64,000 nucleotides of DNA from Siphonodentalium dalli (Eukaryota; Mollusca; Scaphopoda; Gadilida; Siphonodentaliidae). Within the stretch, counting starts at the first letter, position 1. Each line of letters starts with the position of its first letter. The DNA is taken from the NCBI GenBank assembly GCA_032622095.1, contig CP136067.1, positions 135,537,990 through 135,601,989 of the forward strand, given 5' to 3'. The notes below the pieces were generated by a model. It ran no database searches, was not told the DNA's origin, and saw only the letters and a list, made by a program, of their open reading frames with translations. This document shows, piece after piece, positions 56,001-63,917 of this stretch. Position numbers and translations under genes: made by a program.

Positions 56001-57495
56001 TTGTAAATACGGCACTGTAATTCTAAAAGCCGAAGTATTCTCGTATATATGCGAGACTCCTTATGCGTATATAAGAGAATACATTGGCCTAACAATATTT
56101 ACCTTTACCTATGGGAGACTCACATATATAAGAGACGCAACTCCTGTCATGAAAGGGGAAACTCGTCATTACTTATCTAAATGGCCATGTTATGATAGAT
56201 ACTTCATTAGCAGTATAGAGAATCTCTAATGAGTCGCAATTCTATAGGAAATTTATTAACCCTTTACCCAACAAACCGGCCAAAAAAGGCCAAATAAAGC
56301 TTCAACAGCCTAAAATATCTTCGGTCTGTCTCAATAGAACCATACAAATATGGATATCATTGGAACCGGCTCCTTGACCACATTGTGATAGTTACAGTTA
56401 TGCCCTGTGCCAATGCATTCTCTTATATATGCAAGGCGACCTATGGTCGACTCGCATATATAAGAGAATGCATTGGCACAGGGCCGTTCTGTTGGGTAAA
56501 GGGTTAACCGAGTGCACTAAATTTGATTCAAGCCAAGCTTTAGCGAGGCTCAAATCAAATTTAGTGTACTAGTACGGGGTTAATAAATTTTTATAGAATT
56601 GCGACAAATTTTAGATCCATTTTATCACATAATCATATTTTAGCAAGGAAAAATTATCTTGAAACAGTTGGGGTTAAACAAAATTAATATTTTCCTTCCC
56701 GCTGTGACCATATTTTTCATATTTTAATCAACGTAAACATAAACAATTCAAGTAATAAGTTTAATTTTCTTTTACAATATTCAGCAATATTGAGAAAATA
56801 TGGGTTCGTAAACCATGCTATTAATTGCTGTATCTGTTTCAGAGGGATATTTATTCCCTCTTTTTTTTAAAAGGTGGGATATACTAATTTGCACCTGTCC
56901 GTTGTAATAGCCGTGCATCTGTCCAGGAGCACATTTGAGCCTAATGTTAGGGGAGGAGCCTAAGACAAAAGAAAGTTTGACAATATCAGCCACCTAATGT
57001 CAAACTACCAATTAATGCCCATTATTGTCAAAAACAACAAAAGAAAGACCACTTAAAGAACCAATGTATGGGTGTCCATCTGATGTCTATTCATGTCATA
57101 ACTTCAACAGTTACCTGTCGTGCTCGGATCTCAATCTAATTTGGTATGGATGTTTACTTATATGAGGACATTCAATGGAGTGTTCAATCGTTTTGTTCGG
57201 ATTGTCCGTTCTAGAGTTGTTGATCTTTGTTTATCTTTTCTGATACATTGCAGAATCAGAGTATGTGTATCAGATGCGCAAGGACTTCATTCCAATCAAA
57301 ATGCAGGAAAATTATAAACCAGATGGCTGGCTTGGCCTTCTCCTGGGGACAAGATTGTACTTCGACGTGAGCTCGGAAGATAAGATCGAGTTTCAGTTAC
57401 CTAAAGTCATTAAAGAGCTTAGGAATCGTGGGAAAATTCTCAATCACCAGTCATCTGTTGAATCAGTCGATAGTAGGTATACTATACACCAGTGA
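47100..57495 (+). CDS. Armadillo-TIR domain protein (five recognised coding exons)
   Basis: Exons 47100-48261, 49435-49542, 51475-51597, 54961-55062 and 57254-57495 join in phase through four GT-AG introns, giving about 578 residues. Residues 1-75 look disordered. Residues ~85-420 are Leu-rich helical repeats of armadillo type (for example LWNVTKYVSDQKLRKQ, ITWNLTDASKG, LLATNGVWALAFCEQN, HAARGALWQIQNSNG). Residues ~430-545 form a TIR domain: VMISYQW (strand A and box 1), GYKVWMDIEHM, GSTLEAM, AVVLVCFSSKY, EYVYQMRKDFIPI and PDGWLGLLLGTRLYFDV. Glu470 in STLEAM aligns with the catalytic Glu of the SARM1 TIR (GKFEDK), so NAD cleavage is possible but unproven. No signal peptide or membrane segment is seen. 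Such ARM-TIR proteins are known in invertebrates and are presumed to act in innate immunity or stress signalling. An acceptor at 47083-47084 and an in-frame TAA just before the ATG imply an upstream non-coding exon. The C-terminus is uncertain. Confidence 0.88.
48534..49349. mobile_element. piggyBac-like MITE, copy E, split by another element
   Basis: TTAA at 48530-48533 and 49350-49353. Ends and hairpins as in copy A, in inverted orientation. The spacer between the hairpins is broken at about 48840 and resumes at about 49179. A short internal duplication near 48555-48620 repeats AATAAAGCTTCAACAGC. It lies in ARM-TIR intron 1. Confidence 0.85.
48841..49178. mobile_element. Foldback element 'X' inserted into MITE copy E
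   Basis: A large palindrome (48847-48993) pairs CTCACATGAGTTTCTATTTT... with its inverse. Inner words are CGATTTGAGCCGAGGTTT / ACCGAGGCTCAAAT. The right part is unpaired. A relative at 56232-56615 is itself interrupted by MITE copy F. Confidence 0.65.
49435..49542 (+). CDS. ARM-TIR coding exon 2
   Basis: Acceptor TTGCTCCTTCCAG and donor GTAAAT. Encodes SLIILTEAPNPDICHAARGA then LWQIQNSNGLFDLSFE, the last armadillo-like helices. Phase 1 at both ends, so it could be skipped without a frame change. Confidence 0.88.
50227..50499. mobile_element. hAT-type MITE with imperfect 8-bp TSD
   Basis: Starts TAGGGCTGC and ends GCAGCCCTA (GTGGCAGCCCTA). Flanking octamers TATGAAGC / TACGAGGC match 6 of 8. 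ATGATGCGA / TCGCGATGAATCG motifs lie inside the ends. ARM-TIR intron 2. Confidence 0.75.
50760..50870. mobile_element. TA-flanked foldback MITE, partial copy
   Basis: Central palindrome AATATGGCTTGTTGCCATTC with its inverse; the outer arms are lost. ARM-TIR intron 2. Confidence 0.75.
51020..51250. repeat. Core-repeat unit ('AGTTATGGCCC' family)
   Basis: Two related blocks with GTAACTCTGCACTGAATGG / GCAAGTCTGAACAGAATGG, AAATTTGGTATGTGAGTTTA and ACCAGAGTTATGGCCC. Same family as 35190-35960 and 60770-61320. ARM-TIR intron 2. Confidence 0.7.
51475..51597 (+). CDS. ARM-TIR coding exon 3 (start of TIR domain)
   Basis: Acceptor ATTTTAG|CAG and donor GTAAGT. Encodes ADVKLPHVMISYQWDTQ, then NILLKLKDRLIHAGYKVWMD and IEHM: TIR strand A, box 1, helix A and strand B. 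A second in-frame acceptor three bases on (CAG at 51475-51477) would delete one residue. Confidence 0.92.
51627..51728. mobile_element. TA-flanked foldback MITE, left-half copy
   Basis: CAGTAATGCCCTAAATAATC through GCCATTCATCGGAAATCTCT. The right half is absent. It begins 30 bp after the exon 3 donor of the ARM-TIR gene. Confidence 0.75.
51823..53971. mobile_element. TIR-bounded element made of GC-tract tandem repeats
   Basis: Ends CCGGTGTAACA / TGTTACACCGG, then ~140-bp inverted arms including GTATCTTCCCCCCC, GGTAAGAAATGCCGAGAAAAC and the inverse at 53841-53955. The interior has eight direct units (ATGAAATGGCGAGAAATTAA at about 52077, 52230, 52412, 52588, 52772, 52928, 53112 and 53282). Each has a hairpin of GGGGTGGGGGGAAGATAC and its C-rich inverse around AGGCCT. 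Poly-C runs reach about 30. It fills much of ARM-TIR intron 3. Confidence 0.8.
54961..55062 (+). CDS. ARM-TIR coding exon 4 (TIR core with candidate catalytic Glu)
   Basis: Acceptor ACAATTTCAG and donor GTAAAA. With the carried base it encodes TGSTLEAMALAVEKSAVVLV then CFSSKYKDSLNCRA: BB-loop end, helix B with Glu470, and strand C. Phase 1 at both ends. Confidence 0.92.
55150..55510. repeat. Palindromic-repeat family, three hairpins
   Basis: Contains GCAGAATGAGGTTCCCAGAG, GGGCTAGCATCACCAAACTC, GTAACCTCATTCTGC and two further copies of the same hairpin (about 55195-55290, 55298-55392 and 55425-55510). ARM-TIR intron 4. Confidence 0.8.
55690..55850. repeat. Foldback repeat
   Basis: Left arm AAATGTGTTAATGGGTTTGT then AGAAGGATAGAAC pairs with GTTCTATCCTTCC then ACAAACCCATTAACACAT, around a centre at about 55770. 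ARM-TIR intron 4. Confidence 0.7.
56232..56615. mobile_element. Foldback element 'X', copy interrupted by MITE copy F
   Basis: Outer arms GTCGCAATTCTATAGGAAAT and ATTTTTATAGAATTGCGAC, inner arms AAATTTGATTCAAGCCAAGC and GAGGCTCAAATCAAATTTAG. Copy F sits at a TTAA in the left arm. Confidence 0.7.
56260..56503. mobile_element. piggyBac-like MITE, copy F (internally deleted)
   Basis: TTAA at 56256-56259 and 56504-56507. It keeps both ends but only one hairpin, 244 bp in all. ARM-TIR intron 4. Confidence 0.88.
57254..57495 (+). CDS. ARM-TIR coding exon 5 (TIR end; 3' limit uncertain)
   Basis: Acceptor TGATACATTGCAG. Encodes SEYVYQMRKDFIPIKMQ, then YKPDGWLGLLLGTRLYFDV and a basic tail ending in VESVDSRYTIHQ. 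The TGA (57493-57495) lies inside the first bases of a hAT MITE that starts at 57490. Possible donors GTAGGT (57473) and GTATAC (57477) precede the MITE, so the native gene may splice to a further exon. Confidence 0.82.
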
Positions 57496-57892
57496 TGTGC
57501 GGTTTTACGGTTTCTCAGTTTTTTTTCGGTATAATTTCAAAACCAAACCGCCACCGATATATTCTATAAAACCAATTCTTCCAATTTCAAACCGACACAT
57601 GTGGTCGCTTTTCCAAGACGTGTGATCAGTGTGCGTTTTGTCAACTGCTATTTACCACATTATAGAAATTTCCTTTTGAACATTTGGGTGTAATATGGGC
57701 AATAATGGCACATACTGCCACATAGACTCTGGAAATCACTGCAAAATGGCTGGAAATATTATGTCATATATTATACCATCTGCTCTATGCATGTAGTCAT
57801 TGGTGATTAAAACCATAACCGAAACCAAAACCTGGTTTTTCTACAAAAACCATAACAAAACCAAAATGAAATTTCAAAACCGCACATCACTA
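57490..57892. mobile_element. hAT-type MITE with perfect 8-bp TSD
   Basis: Starts CAGTGATGTGCGGTTTT and ends AAAACCGCACATCACTA, one mismatch in 17. Flanked by the identical octamer CTATACAC (57482-57489, 57893-57900). AAACCNAAACC-type repeats lie inside both ends. It disrupts or truncates the end of the ARM-TIR reading frame. Confidence 0.92.
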
Positions 57893-57953
57893 CTATACAC
57901 TTATTATTCCCATTAACCTTGGCTTATACTAAAGCATCATTGATGAGTAGTTA

Positions 57954-58066
57954 CAGTAATGCCCTAAATAATCGACTCCTTAACCACAGCAGAATTATGG
58001 GTACCTGTAACTTTTCAGGATTTAGTAGGAAATATGGCTTGTTGCCATTCATCGGAAAGCTCTCAG
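57954..58066. mobile_element. TA-flanked foldback MITE, left-half copy
   Basis: CAGTAATGCCCTAAATAATC to CATCGGAAAGCTCTCAGTG, with a short ACCTGTA insertion. The right half is missing and is replaced by element R. Confidence 0.75.
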
Positions 58067-58430
58067 TGATTTTGCCATCCAGAGTCAGTGCATTTAATTA
58101 ATATATCAGAATGACAGCGTGTGTTGGTAATTTGGATTAATATTCGTAAAAAGAACAACTTTGAGCAAGATTTATTCTCCATTTCTATTGAATCACCCTA
58201 CCGGAGTGTTTCACATCAATTTAAAGATACGGGTGGCCTTCCATGTGGGTATAGGTTTTAAAATAGTCCCATCCGCTGAAACCGTCATAAACAGAAAGGA
58301 TGTGGTTCATATACAAATCATAAATATCGCATACATTGCATGTTATTGTCGCATTTGTACTCTTGGTTATGTAAACAAACATCAAAGGCATTACGTTATG
58401 ATTGTTTTTTGACAAACACTTGGAATTACC
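58060..58430. repeat. Inverted partial copy of element R followed by partial MITE Q
   Basis: 58060-58217 is the reverse complement of 60385-60545 (CACCCTACCGGAGTGTTTCACATC). 58222-58430 matches MITE Q (TTAAAGATACGGGTGGC, AAACAGAAAGGATGTGG). Confidence 0.6.
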
Positions 58431-59540
58431 ATATCGTCCAATGAAAATGTTCCGTTGCACTGTGGAATGCATAGATAAAATTATTGGCGCAATCAACAAT
58501 CGCATTTTAATCACACCAAATTTTATTTTAATCGACCCATTCTACCCCCTGTCAATTCAAAATCAAGCTAATTCACGTTACTTCATGATTGGGAAATAAT
58601 CGGACAGAAAATGTGTACATAATATAATTGTTCTTGCAAAGAGATGAATATTTTACAATCCAGTTAGTATTTTCTCCTAACCTATATATGGTCATACATA
58701 CCAAATAAGGAATATTAATATGAGTCGTATTGTGAGTTGTAAGTTGTAGGCGCACCGAATTAGTGGTTTTACAACCGACATATAAATCACGAGAATCTAA
58801 ATAAGGAAATGACGCAATATCGTGATTCTGCTTATAAACAATCTACTGCGCTTTTTGTGAGAAACTAAACAACAGTCGACCTGTATTTTCTCGGACACAA
58901 ACAATGTTTTGTGAATAATATCACATTCATATCATCATTATGCTATACTATTTAGTATATTCTTGTGGAAATTATCATAATTTGATAATGTTATTTCTAA
59001 ATTATAACCTACAACGAAGGCTGCCTTTCCCTTTAATGATAACTCTCCATTAATGCCATTACCGGTATGCATATCAAAATTTTCTTATGTAAACTTTACT
59101 GTTACAGTGGAATTTCCGATAAAAGTCCAATTAGTCCAATAAGATACCAAAGTTTAATCAAAACTTGACAGTGAAAATAGGTCAAAGCATTGAAAATTAT
59201 TATGAACATCATATTCAGAATAAAATATTTGATCTTGAAAAAATACATGATTTAGCATTGTTTGTTGACAAATCACTTAACAGTTTTGTTTACATGACAA
59301 TGGTTTCAACACGTGAAATTTCGTTATTGGAGAACTTTCAATAATTAATATAAGAACAAAGTTGATCTATTTCTCTGTGTTCTTCTTCGTGGCGATGTTT
59401 TTACAGTCTTTTTTATATTTTTGGGCATTCACCCACTGCGAGTGCCTTGGGTCCCTTTAAGCATTTTAGACAGGTTTGGTTATACTTGGATAATTGAAAG
59501 CTGTTGATTGGGAAAATGAATAGTTTATACCATGTCAAGT
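58431..59540. other. Region without recognised genes
   Basis: AT-rich, with short ORFs only. No splice-supported coding sequence, repeat ends or RNA gene recognised. Confidence 0.45.
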
Positions 59541-59541
59541 A

Positions 59542-59735
59542 CAGCAATGCCCTAAATAATCGACTCCTTAACCACAGCAGAATTATTGGTAATTTTTCAG
59601 GATTTAGTCGGAAATATGACTTGTTGTCTCACTGAGAGCTTTCCGATGAATGGCAAAAAGCCATATTTCCAAATAAATTCTGAAAAATGGGTAATTCTGC
59701 TGTGGTTAAGGAGTCGATTATTTAGGGCATTACTG
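59542..59735. mobile_element. TA-flanked foldback MITE, nearly complete copy
   Basis: CAGCAATGCCCTAAATAATC at the left, GATTATTTAGGGCATTACTG at the right, TA on both sides. The centre has small deletions relative to 43100-43313. Confidence 0.85.
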
Positions 59736-59788
59736 TACACCTACATAGACCAGATGTAGGGCACCCATGAACTTCTTATGATGATTGA

Positions 59789-59807
59789 AGAGAGAGAGAG
59801 AGAGAGA
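59789..59807. repeat. AG dinucleotide run
   Basis: AGAGAGAGAGAGAGAGAG microsatellite. Confidence 0.9.
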
Positions 59808-60371
59808 TATGTTTATTCCTCTAAATATGGAGATAAGTATAGTATATATTCTACTCTGTAGTACACTGCCAGAGAGCGGGTACTGTTCCATGTAGGCGGA
59901 GCTTTGGTATTTTTAGACTTGGATATTTTAGTAAAGTTCTATCGACAGTACTGTATAATATAGGAATATATTAAAGCCATATTGGGGACTTATTTCAGTG
60001 AATAAAACTGAGAAGTTATTACATCCCAAGCAAATTATCTGCTGGAAGAATATAGCAATCAACTAAGATTGTCGAAAATTCTCAATCTCATCGAATGTGC
60101 GATTTCAGAGAACACAACATCTGAACTATACATGTATGCACAAATGTAAATATTTACTCCTTTATTCTGGATGAAATATTGGGTGATAAACAAAAGGCAA
60201 TGATTCCGTCAACAATATCCACTGTATTTGCATCATTTCTATAAATGACGCTGTTTTATTCTAACATATACTTGAATATTAACCCCTTGAACCCTGTTAA
60301 AAAGGGTTAAAATTTTGAAAATAACTAATTTGGGCGAGTTCATTTGTTATTCCATTATGGACACCACAGCA

Positions 60372-60745
60372 GAGTGTTTCACGTCACTTTAAAGTGATGT
60401 GAAACACTCTGGTTGGGTGATCAAATAGAAATTGAGAATAATCTTGCTCAAAGTAGTTACTTTTTACGAATAATAATCCAAATTGACAACACACACCGTC
60501 ATTTTCATATATTAATTACACTTTCGATGGCGAAATTAATTGTGTTAGTTTATTTCCAAAAGTTGAGTCCTGAATTGAGATGTAAATATTTACAATTGAG
60601 CATAGTTCAGATGATGTTTTCTATGGAGTGGTATGGTCGGTATCTTTGAATTTTTCGGCGACGTTAGTAGAATGCTATATTTCGCAGGTTGCCATATCGC
60701 ATAAGTATTAACTTATCAATTTCACGCACCCGAACAGATAATGTC
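60372..60745 (+). repeat. Dispersed element 'R', copy with palindromic head
   Basis: Bases 60372-60412 form a near-perfect palindrome (CAGAGTGTTTCACGTCACTTT and inverse). The rest matches 7617-7995 (GATGATGTTTTCTATGGAGTGG, CACGCACCCGAACA). Confidence 0.7.
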
Positions 60746-60769
60746 TTTAATCTGCATGGTATTTTTATG

Positions 60770-60834
60770 TTTACCCATACCATAGTATGGTAAACATAAT
60801 GTCGACGTCCGGATTGACCACTCGTCGTCCGTCC

Positions 60835-60865
<31 letters not shown>

Positions 60866-61320
60866 CGTGGACACTTTACGCATGGTGCGATAACTCAAAT
60901 ATTTTATATCTGATCGGAACCAAATTTTGTATATGAATTTCTCAGCACCAAATACAGATCGAGTTCGAATATGGGTTCGATCCAAGTTTTTTTTACAGAG
61001 TTATGGCCCTTTTTCGACTTAGAATTCATGCATGCTACCATAACTCAAAATAATTTTATCTGATCAGAATCAAATTTGGTATGCAAGTTTCTCGGACCAA
61101 AATACAGATCGAGTTCGAATATTTTTTAATGGAGTTATGGCCCTTTGACTTAGAATTTCTGCATATTTTGATAAATCAACCATTTTTCAGCTGATAAGAA
61201 CCAAATTTGGTATGCGAGTTTCTCAACTCAAAATACAAATCGAGATTGAATATGGGTTAGATCCAACATTTTATACCAGAGTTATGGCCCTTTTTCAACT
61301 AAGAATTGAACAGATAACCA
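60770..61320 (+). repeat. TCTG microsatellite followed by ~130-bp core-repeat units
   Basis: The head has the palindromic word TACCATAGTATGGTAAACAT, then TCCGTCTGTCTGTCTGTCTG (60833-60865), then GACACTTTACGCATGGTGCG. Three units follow with GATAACTCAAATATTT, CAAATTTGGTATGCAAGTTT, GATCGAGTTCGAATATGGG and AGAGTTATGGCCC. A second copy of the head and one unit lie at 61680-61930. Confidence 0.75.
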
Positions 61321-61679
61321 TAGCAGTGAACAACTAATTGATTACCAGCAGTATCACTTTATCTCTGTGGAGACAAACAGTAAATCTGAGTTATTGATAA
61401 TTAGAGTTATTTTTAGACATTAGTGTGATGTGTAACCAGATATATGTTTTTGAGGGACAGGACACTGGCTTGCAGGCTGTAGCTCTATCTAATTAATTTT
61501 CACTCTTACTCTGGGTTTCTGAGAAGGTTTCTATGCCAGGAAAGATGGGAATAAATTGTGTTTTATCACATATTTTGTCATGTTTGTCCAGTGTTTCACA
61601 GACAAAAAAATCAAATGCATGCCCATGCTGGTGGAGATGGGAAAATTGATACTTTAATACCCACAAAAGACAAATTTTT

Positions 61680-61930
61680 ATGTTTAGCCATATCATAGTA
61701 TGGAAGTGTCAACATCCGGATTGACCAACTGTCATTAGTCCATCCATCTGTTTGTCTGTAGACACTTTACGCATGGTGCGATAACTCAAACATTTTTTAT
61801 ATGATCAGAACCAAATTTTTGTATATGAATTTCTCAGCACAAAAGACAGATCGAGTTCGAATATGTGTTTGATCAGACAATTTTTAACTGATTTATGGCT
61901 CTTTTTCAACAAAAAAAATATTCACTCTTA
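61680..61930 (+). repeat. Second, shorter copy of the same head plus core unit
   Basis: Contains ATGTTTAGCCATATCATAGT, GTAGACACTTTACGCATGG, GATCGAGTTCGAATATGTG and TTTATGGCTCTTTTTCAAC. The TCTG run is reduced to TCTGTTTGTCTG. Confidence 0.65.
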
Positions 61931-62684
61931 AAAAAATAAATTTAGTTTGAATTCCTTGCCCTATTTAACATAAGCCTGTGATTTATTGACAGCTCTGCCG
62001 TATAACAGATATTAATCGGTCAGCAGTGAGGTGTTCATCTTGATTGCTGTTGTGGGTAGAATTTGATACATTATCATTATATTGGAATCTCTTGATCAAG
62101 TATTGCATGTCCAGGTCACCTTTTCACATTTAACCCAAGGCTGTGGTGGTTCAGCATTACAGATCCTGTTCAAGTGCATTCTCTTATATAAATGTGAGTG
62201 ACACATAAATTCCAGTAATTTGTGTTATGTGCATTGTCTATAATAGTACCTAACAGTATACTCTATAATTCAACATCAAAACTCTCATTTATAATTCCGA
62301 TCAGAGTAATTTACTATCGCCAAGGGATGGGTTAACATCTGCCGATCGTGATCGGCCTCTCGTTTATCGTATATTTTTCAAATTTTCAATGAAGAGGTCT
62401 ATTGTTTTCATCTCATTGATAACTCTTGTAAAATATGAATCAAACAAGGGTAGTAAGAATCTCATAGAATTAGGAATAATAAAACGTCCAATATTTTAAC
62501 AAAATTGACTTTTGCTAGTGGTTGTTCGAATGTAGCGAGGGTGGTAACTCTATTTTGTTGTTTGATCATTTATAAAAATATTGTGCTGGACATAATTTTT
62601 ACTGAAATAAAAGTGCTCTGGTCACAGACTTTTTGAGGTGTTGCTGTCTGGAATATCTCTGAGATCTACTGATTTGGGTTGCAC
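61931..62684. other. Region downstream of the receptor gene, nothing recognised
   Basis: AT-rich spacer. It contains an isolated fragment of the MITE hairpin word (GCATTCTCTTATATAAATGTG near 62177). No canonical polyadenylation signal for the minus-strand receptor gene was found close to its stop. Confidence 0.4.
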
Positions 62685-63917
62685 TTAAATATTGGAAAGC
62701 TGTTTTTGTCCCTTTCTGCGAAATAAAATAATATAGTAAATATGACAGAGGTGGTTATAAAAAAATAGCAAAGTCGCTTTGAAGAAAACCGAATCAAGAC
62801 TTTCATGCAGCGAATCAAACCATTTCTGTTTTGTGACCTCATCCCGAAATTCCTGATGTTTTACCCTGGCGATAAATGCACACGCTCCTAGTACAGGTTT
62901 GTTTGCCCTTTCAATATTGCAGTTTATTATCGTCAGTATAACGGATACTGAGCTGTGTCCGAGCATCATCGTTATGTAAACCTCGAGCAGACAAATATTA
63001 TCGCCATTCGCTCGTAGAAATGACGATATGAAGTTCAAGATGATGATGTATGATAAAAGAACTGTTATCGAATAAGAAATGCGTTCTCCACAATGTACTG
63101 GGATTTGGAATGAGAAGATCTTTAGCAGGCTCAGAATCAGTAACGGAATGATCGTGTTCATTACAATGAATGCTGGTCTTCTCTCCAATACTAGTTTTAC
63201 AACGTAATAGCTTGAACGGTTTCCTTGGTGAATATTTCCGATGATTTTCCAGTTACTGTTCTCAGATATAACACATGGTGCTTCTTTTCCTGTGTTTTCT
63301 TTTGGCTTGAAATTTGTGTGTACCTCAGTCCACTCGTATGACCAGTCCTCAAATATCAAATAGCATACCTGTTGGTCAAACGGGAAGTATGAAATATTAA
63401 CGTTACAGTCACTTTTGAACATTGATCCTGGGAGCCAAGAAATATTTCCGTCATTCTTTATTGTTACCTTTGTTAATTTAACGTAAAGGTCAATCCGCGA
63501 TTCCTGAAAGTTTATCAGTTCTATATGCGGCAGCCAAATATTTTTAGACAGAAGCACTATTTCAGAGATATTGCCATATTGTGACACATTCCACTGTAGC
63601 GTTTCATCTTTCCAAGTTACATCCAGGAATCCTGTTGTCCACAGAACTTGGTCTATTTCATCAAGTTTGAAGACTTTCATTAAATTGAAAGACATTTCTA
63701 TATCAAGAATTCTCTGCCCATGTTTCACTGGTATGATATCTGGGGTATGTCCTTTCGTAATATGATCATATAACAGTTTTATGTGGGTGTCTAATCCATT
63801 GCCACGTGAAAAGAACAGGATCAGAAACAGAACTTGAAACATGATTATTGTAGCACAATAACACAGATTTTCGATTACACTATGTTGCAGCCACCATCCG
63901 TCTGTGACACCCAGCAA
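62685..63917 (-). CDS. Cys-loop ligand-gated ion channel, nicotinic-receptor-like subunit, intronless
   Basis: Pentameric ligand-gated channel subunit of the plasma membrane. The 410-codon ORF has no intron. Signal-like segment at residues 26-41 (MFQVLFLILFFSRGNG). Extracellular domain ~42-247 with WLPHIELINF (loop A), the Cys-loop C171-C185 (CNVNISYFPFDQQVC) and EDWSYEW (loop B). M1 ~248-270, M2 ~279-301 (GERISYSITVLL: Glu278 at -1', Leu288 at 9', typical of cation-selective pores), M3 ~310-333, a short ~43-residue M3-M4 loop, and M4 ~377-399. The vicinal Cys pair and loop C tyrosines of ligand-binding alpha subunits are missing, and loop A has His for Asp, so agonist binding may differ or be lost. 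Met26 is the more natural start (63842), since residues 1-25 do not resemble a signal peptide; a weak TATTTATAG lies just upstream of Met1. Bivalves have large expansions of such genes, some intronless. Confidence 0.9.
   Translation of the reverse strand: MLGVTDGWWLQHSVIENLCYCATIIMFQVLFLILFFSRGNGLDTHIKLLYDHITKGHTPDIIPVKHGQRILDIEMSFNLMKVFKLDEIDQVLWTTGFLDVTWKDETLQWNVSQYGNISEIVLLSKNIWLPHIELINFQESRIDLYVKLTKVTIKNDGNISWLPGSMFKSDCNVNISYFPFDQQVCYLIFEDWSYEWTEVHTNFKPKENTGKEAPCVISENSNWKIIGNIHQGNRSSYYVVKLVLERRPAFIVMNTIIPLLILSLLKIFSFQIPVHCGERISYSITVLLSYIIILNFISSFLRANGDNICLLEVYITMMLGHSSVSVILTIINCNIERANKPVLGACAFIARVKHQEFRDEVTKQKWFDSLHESLDSVFFKATLLFFYNHLCHIYYIILFRRKGQKQLSNI

Noticed and set aside
57919-58101. 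ORF after the hAT MITE as continuation of the ARM-TIR protein
   Set aside because: It runs at once into the TA-flanked foldback MITE and shows no TIR or tail similarity, so it is probably intron or 3' flank.
62685-63917. GABA/glycine-type anion channel
   Set aside because: The GE before M2 with no Pro-Ala insertion, together with FPFDQQ, fits the cation-selective nicotinic-like group better.
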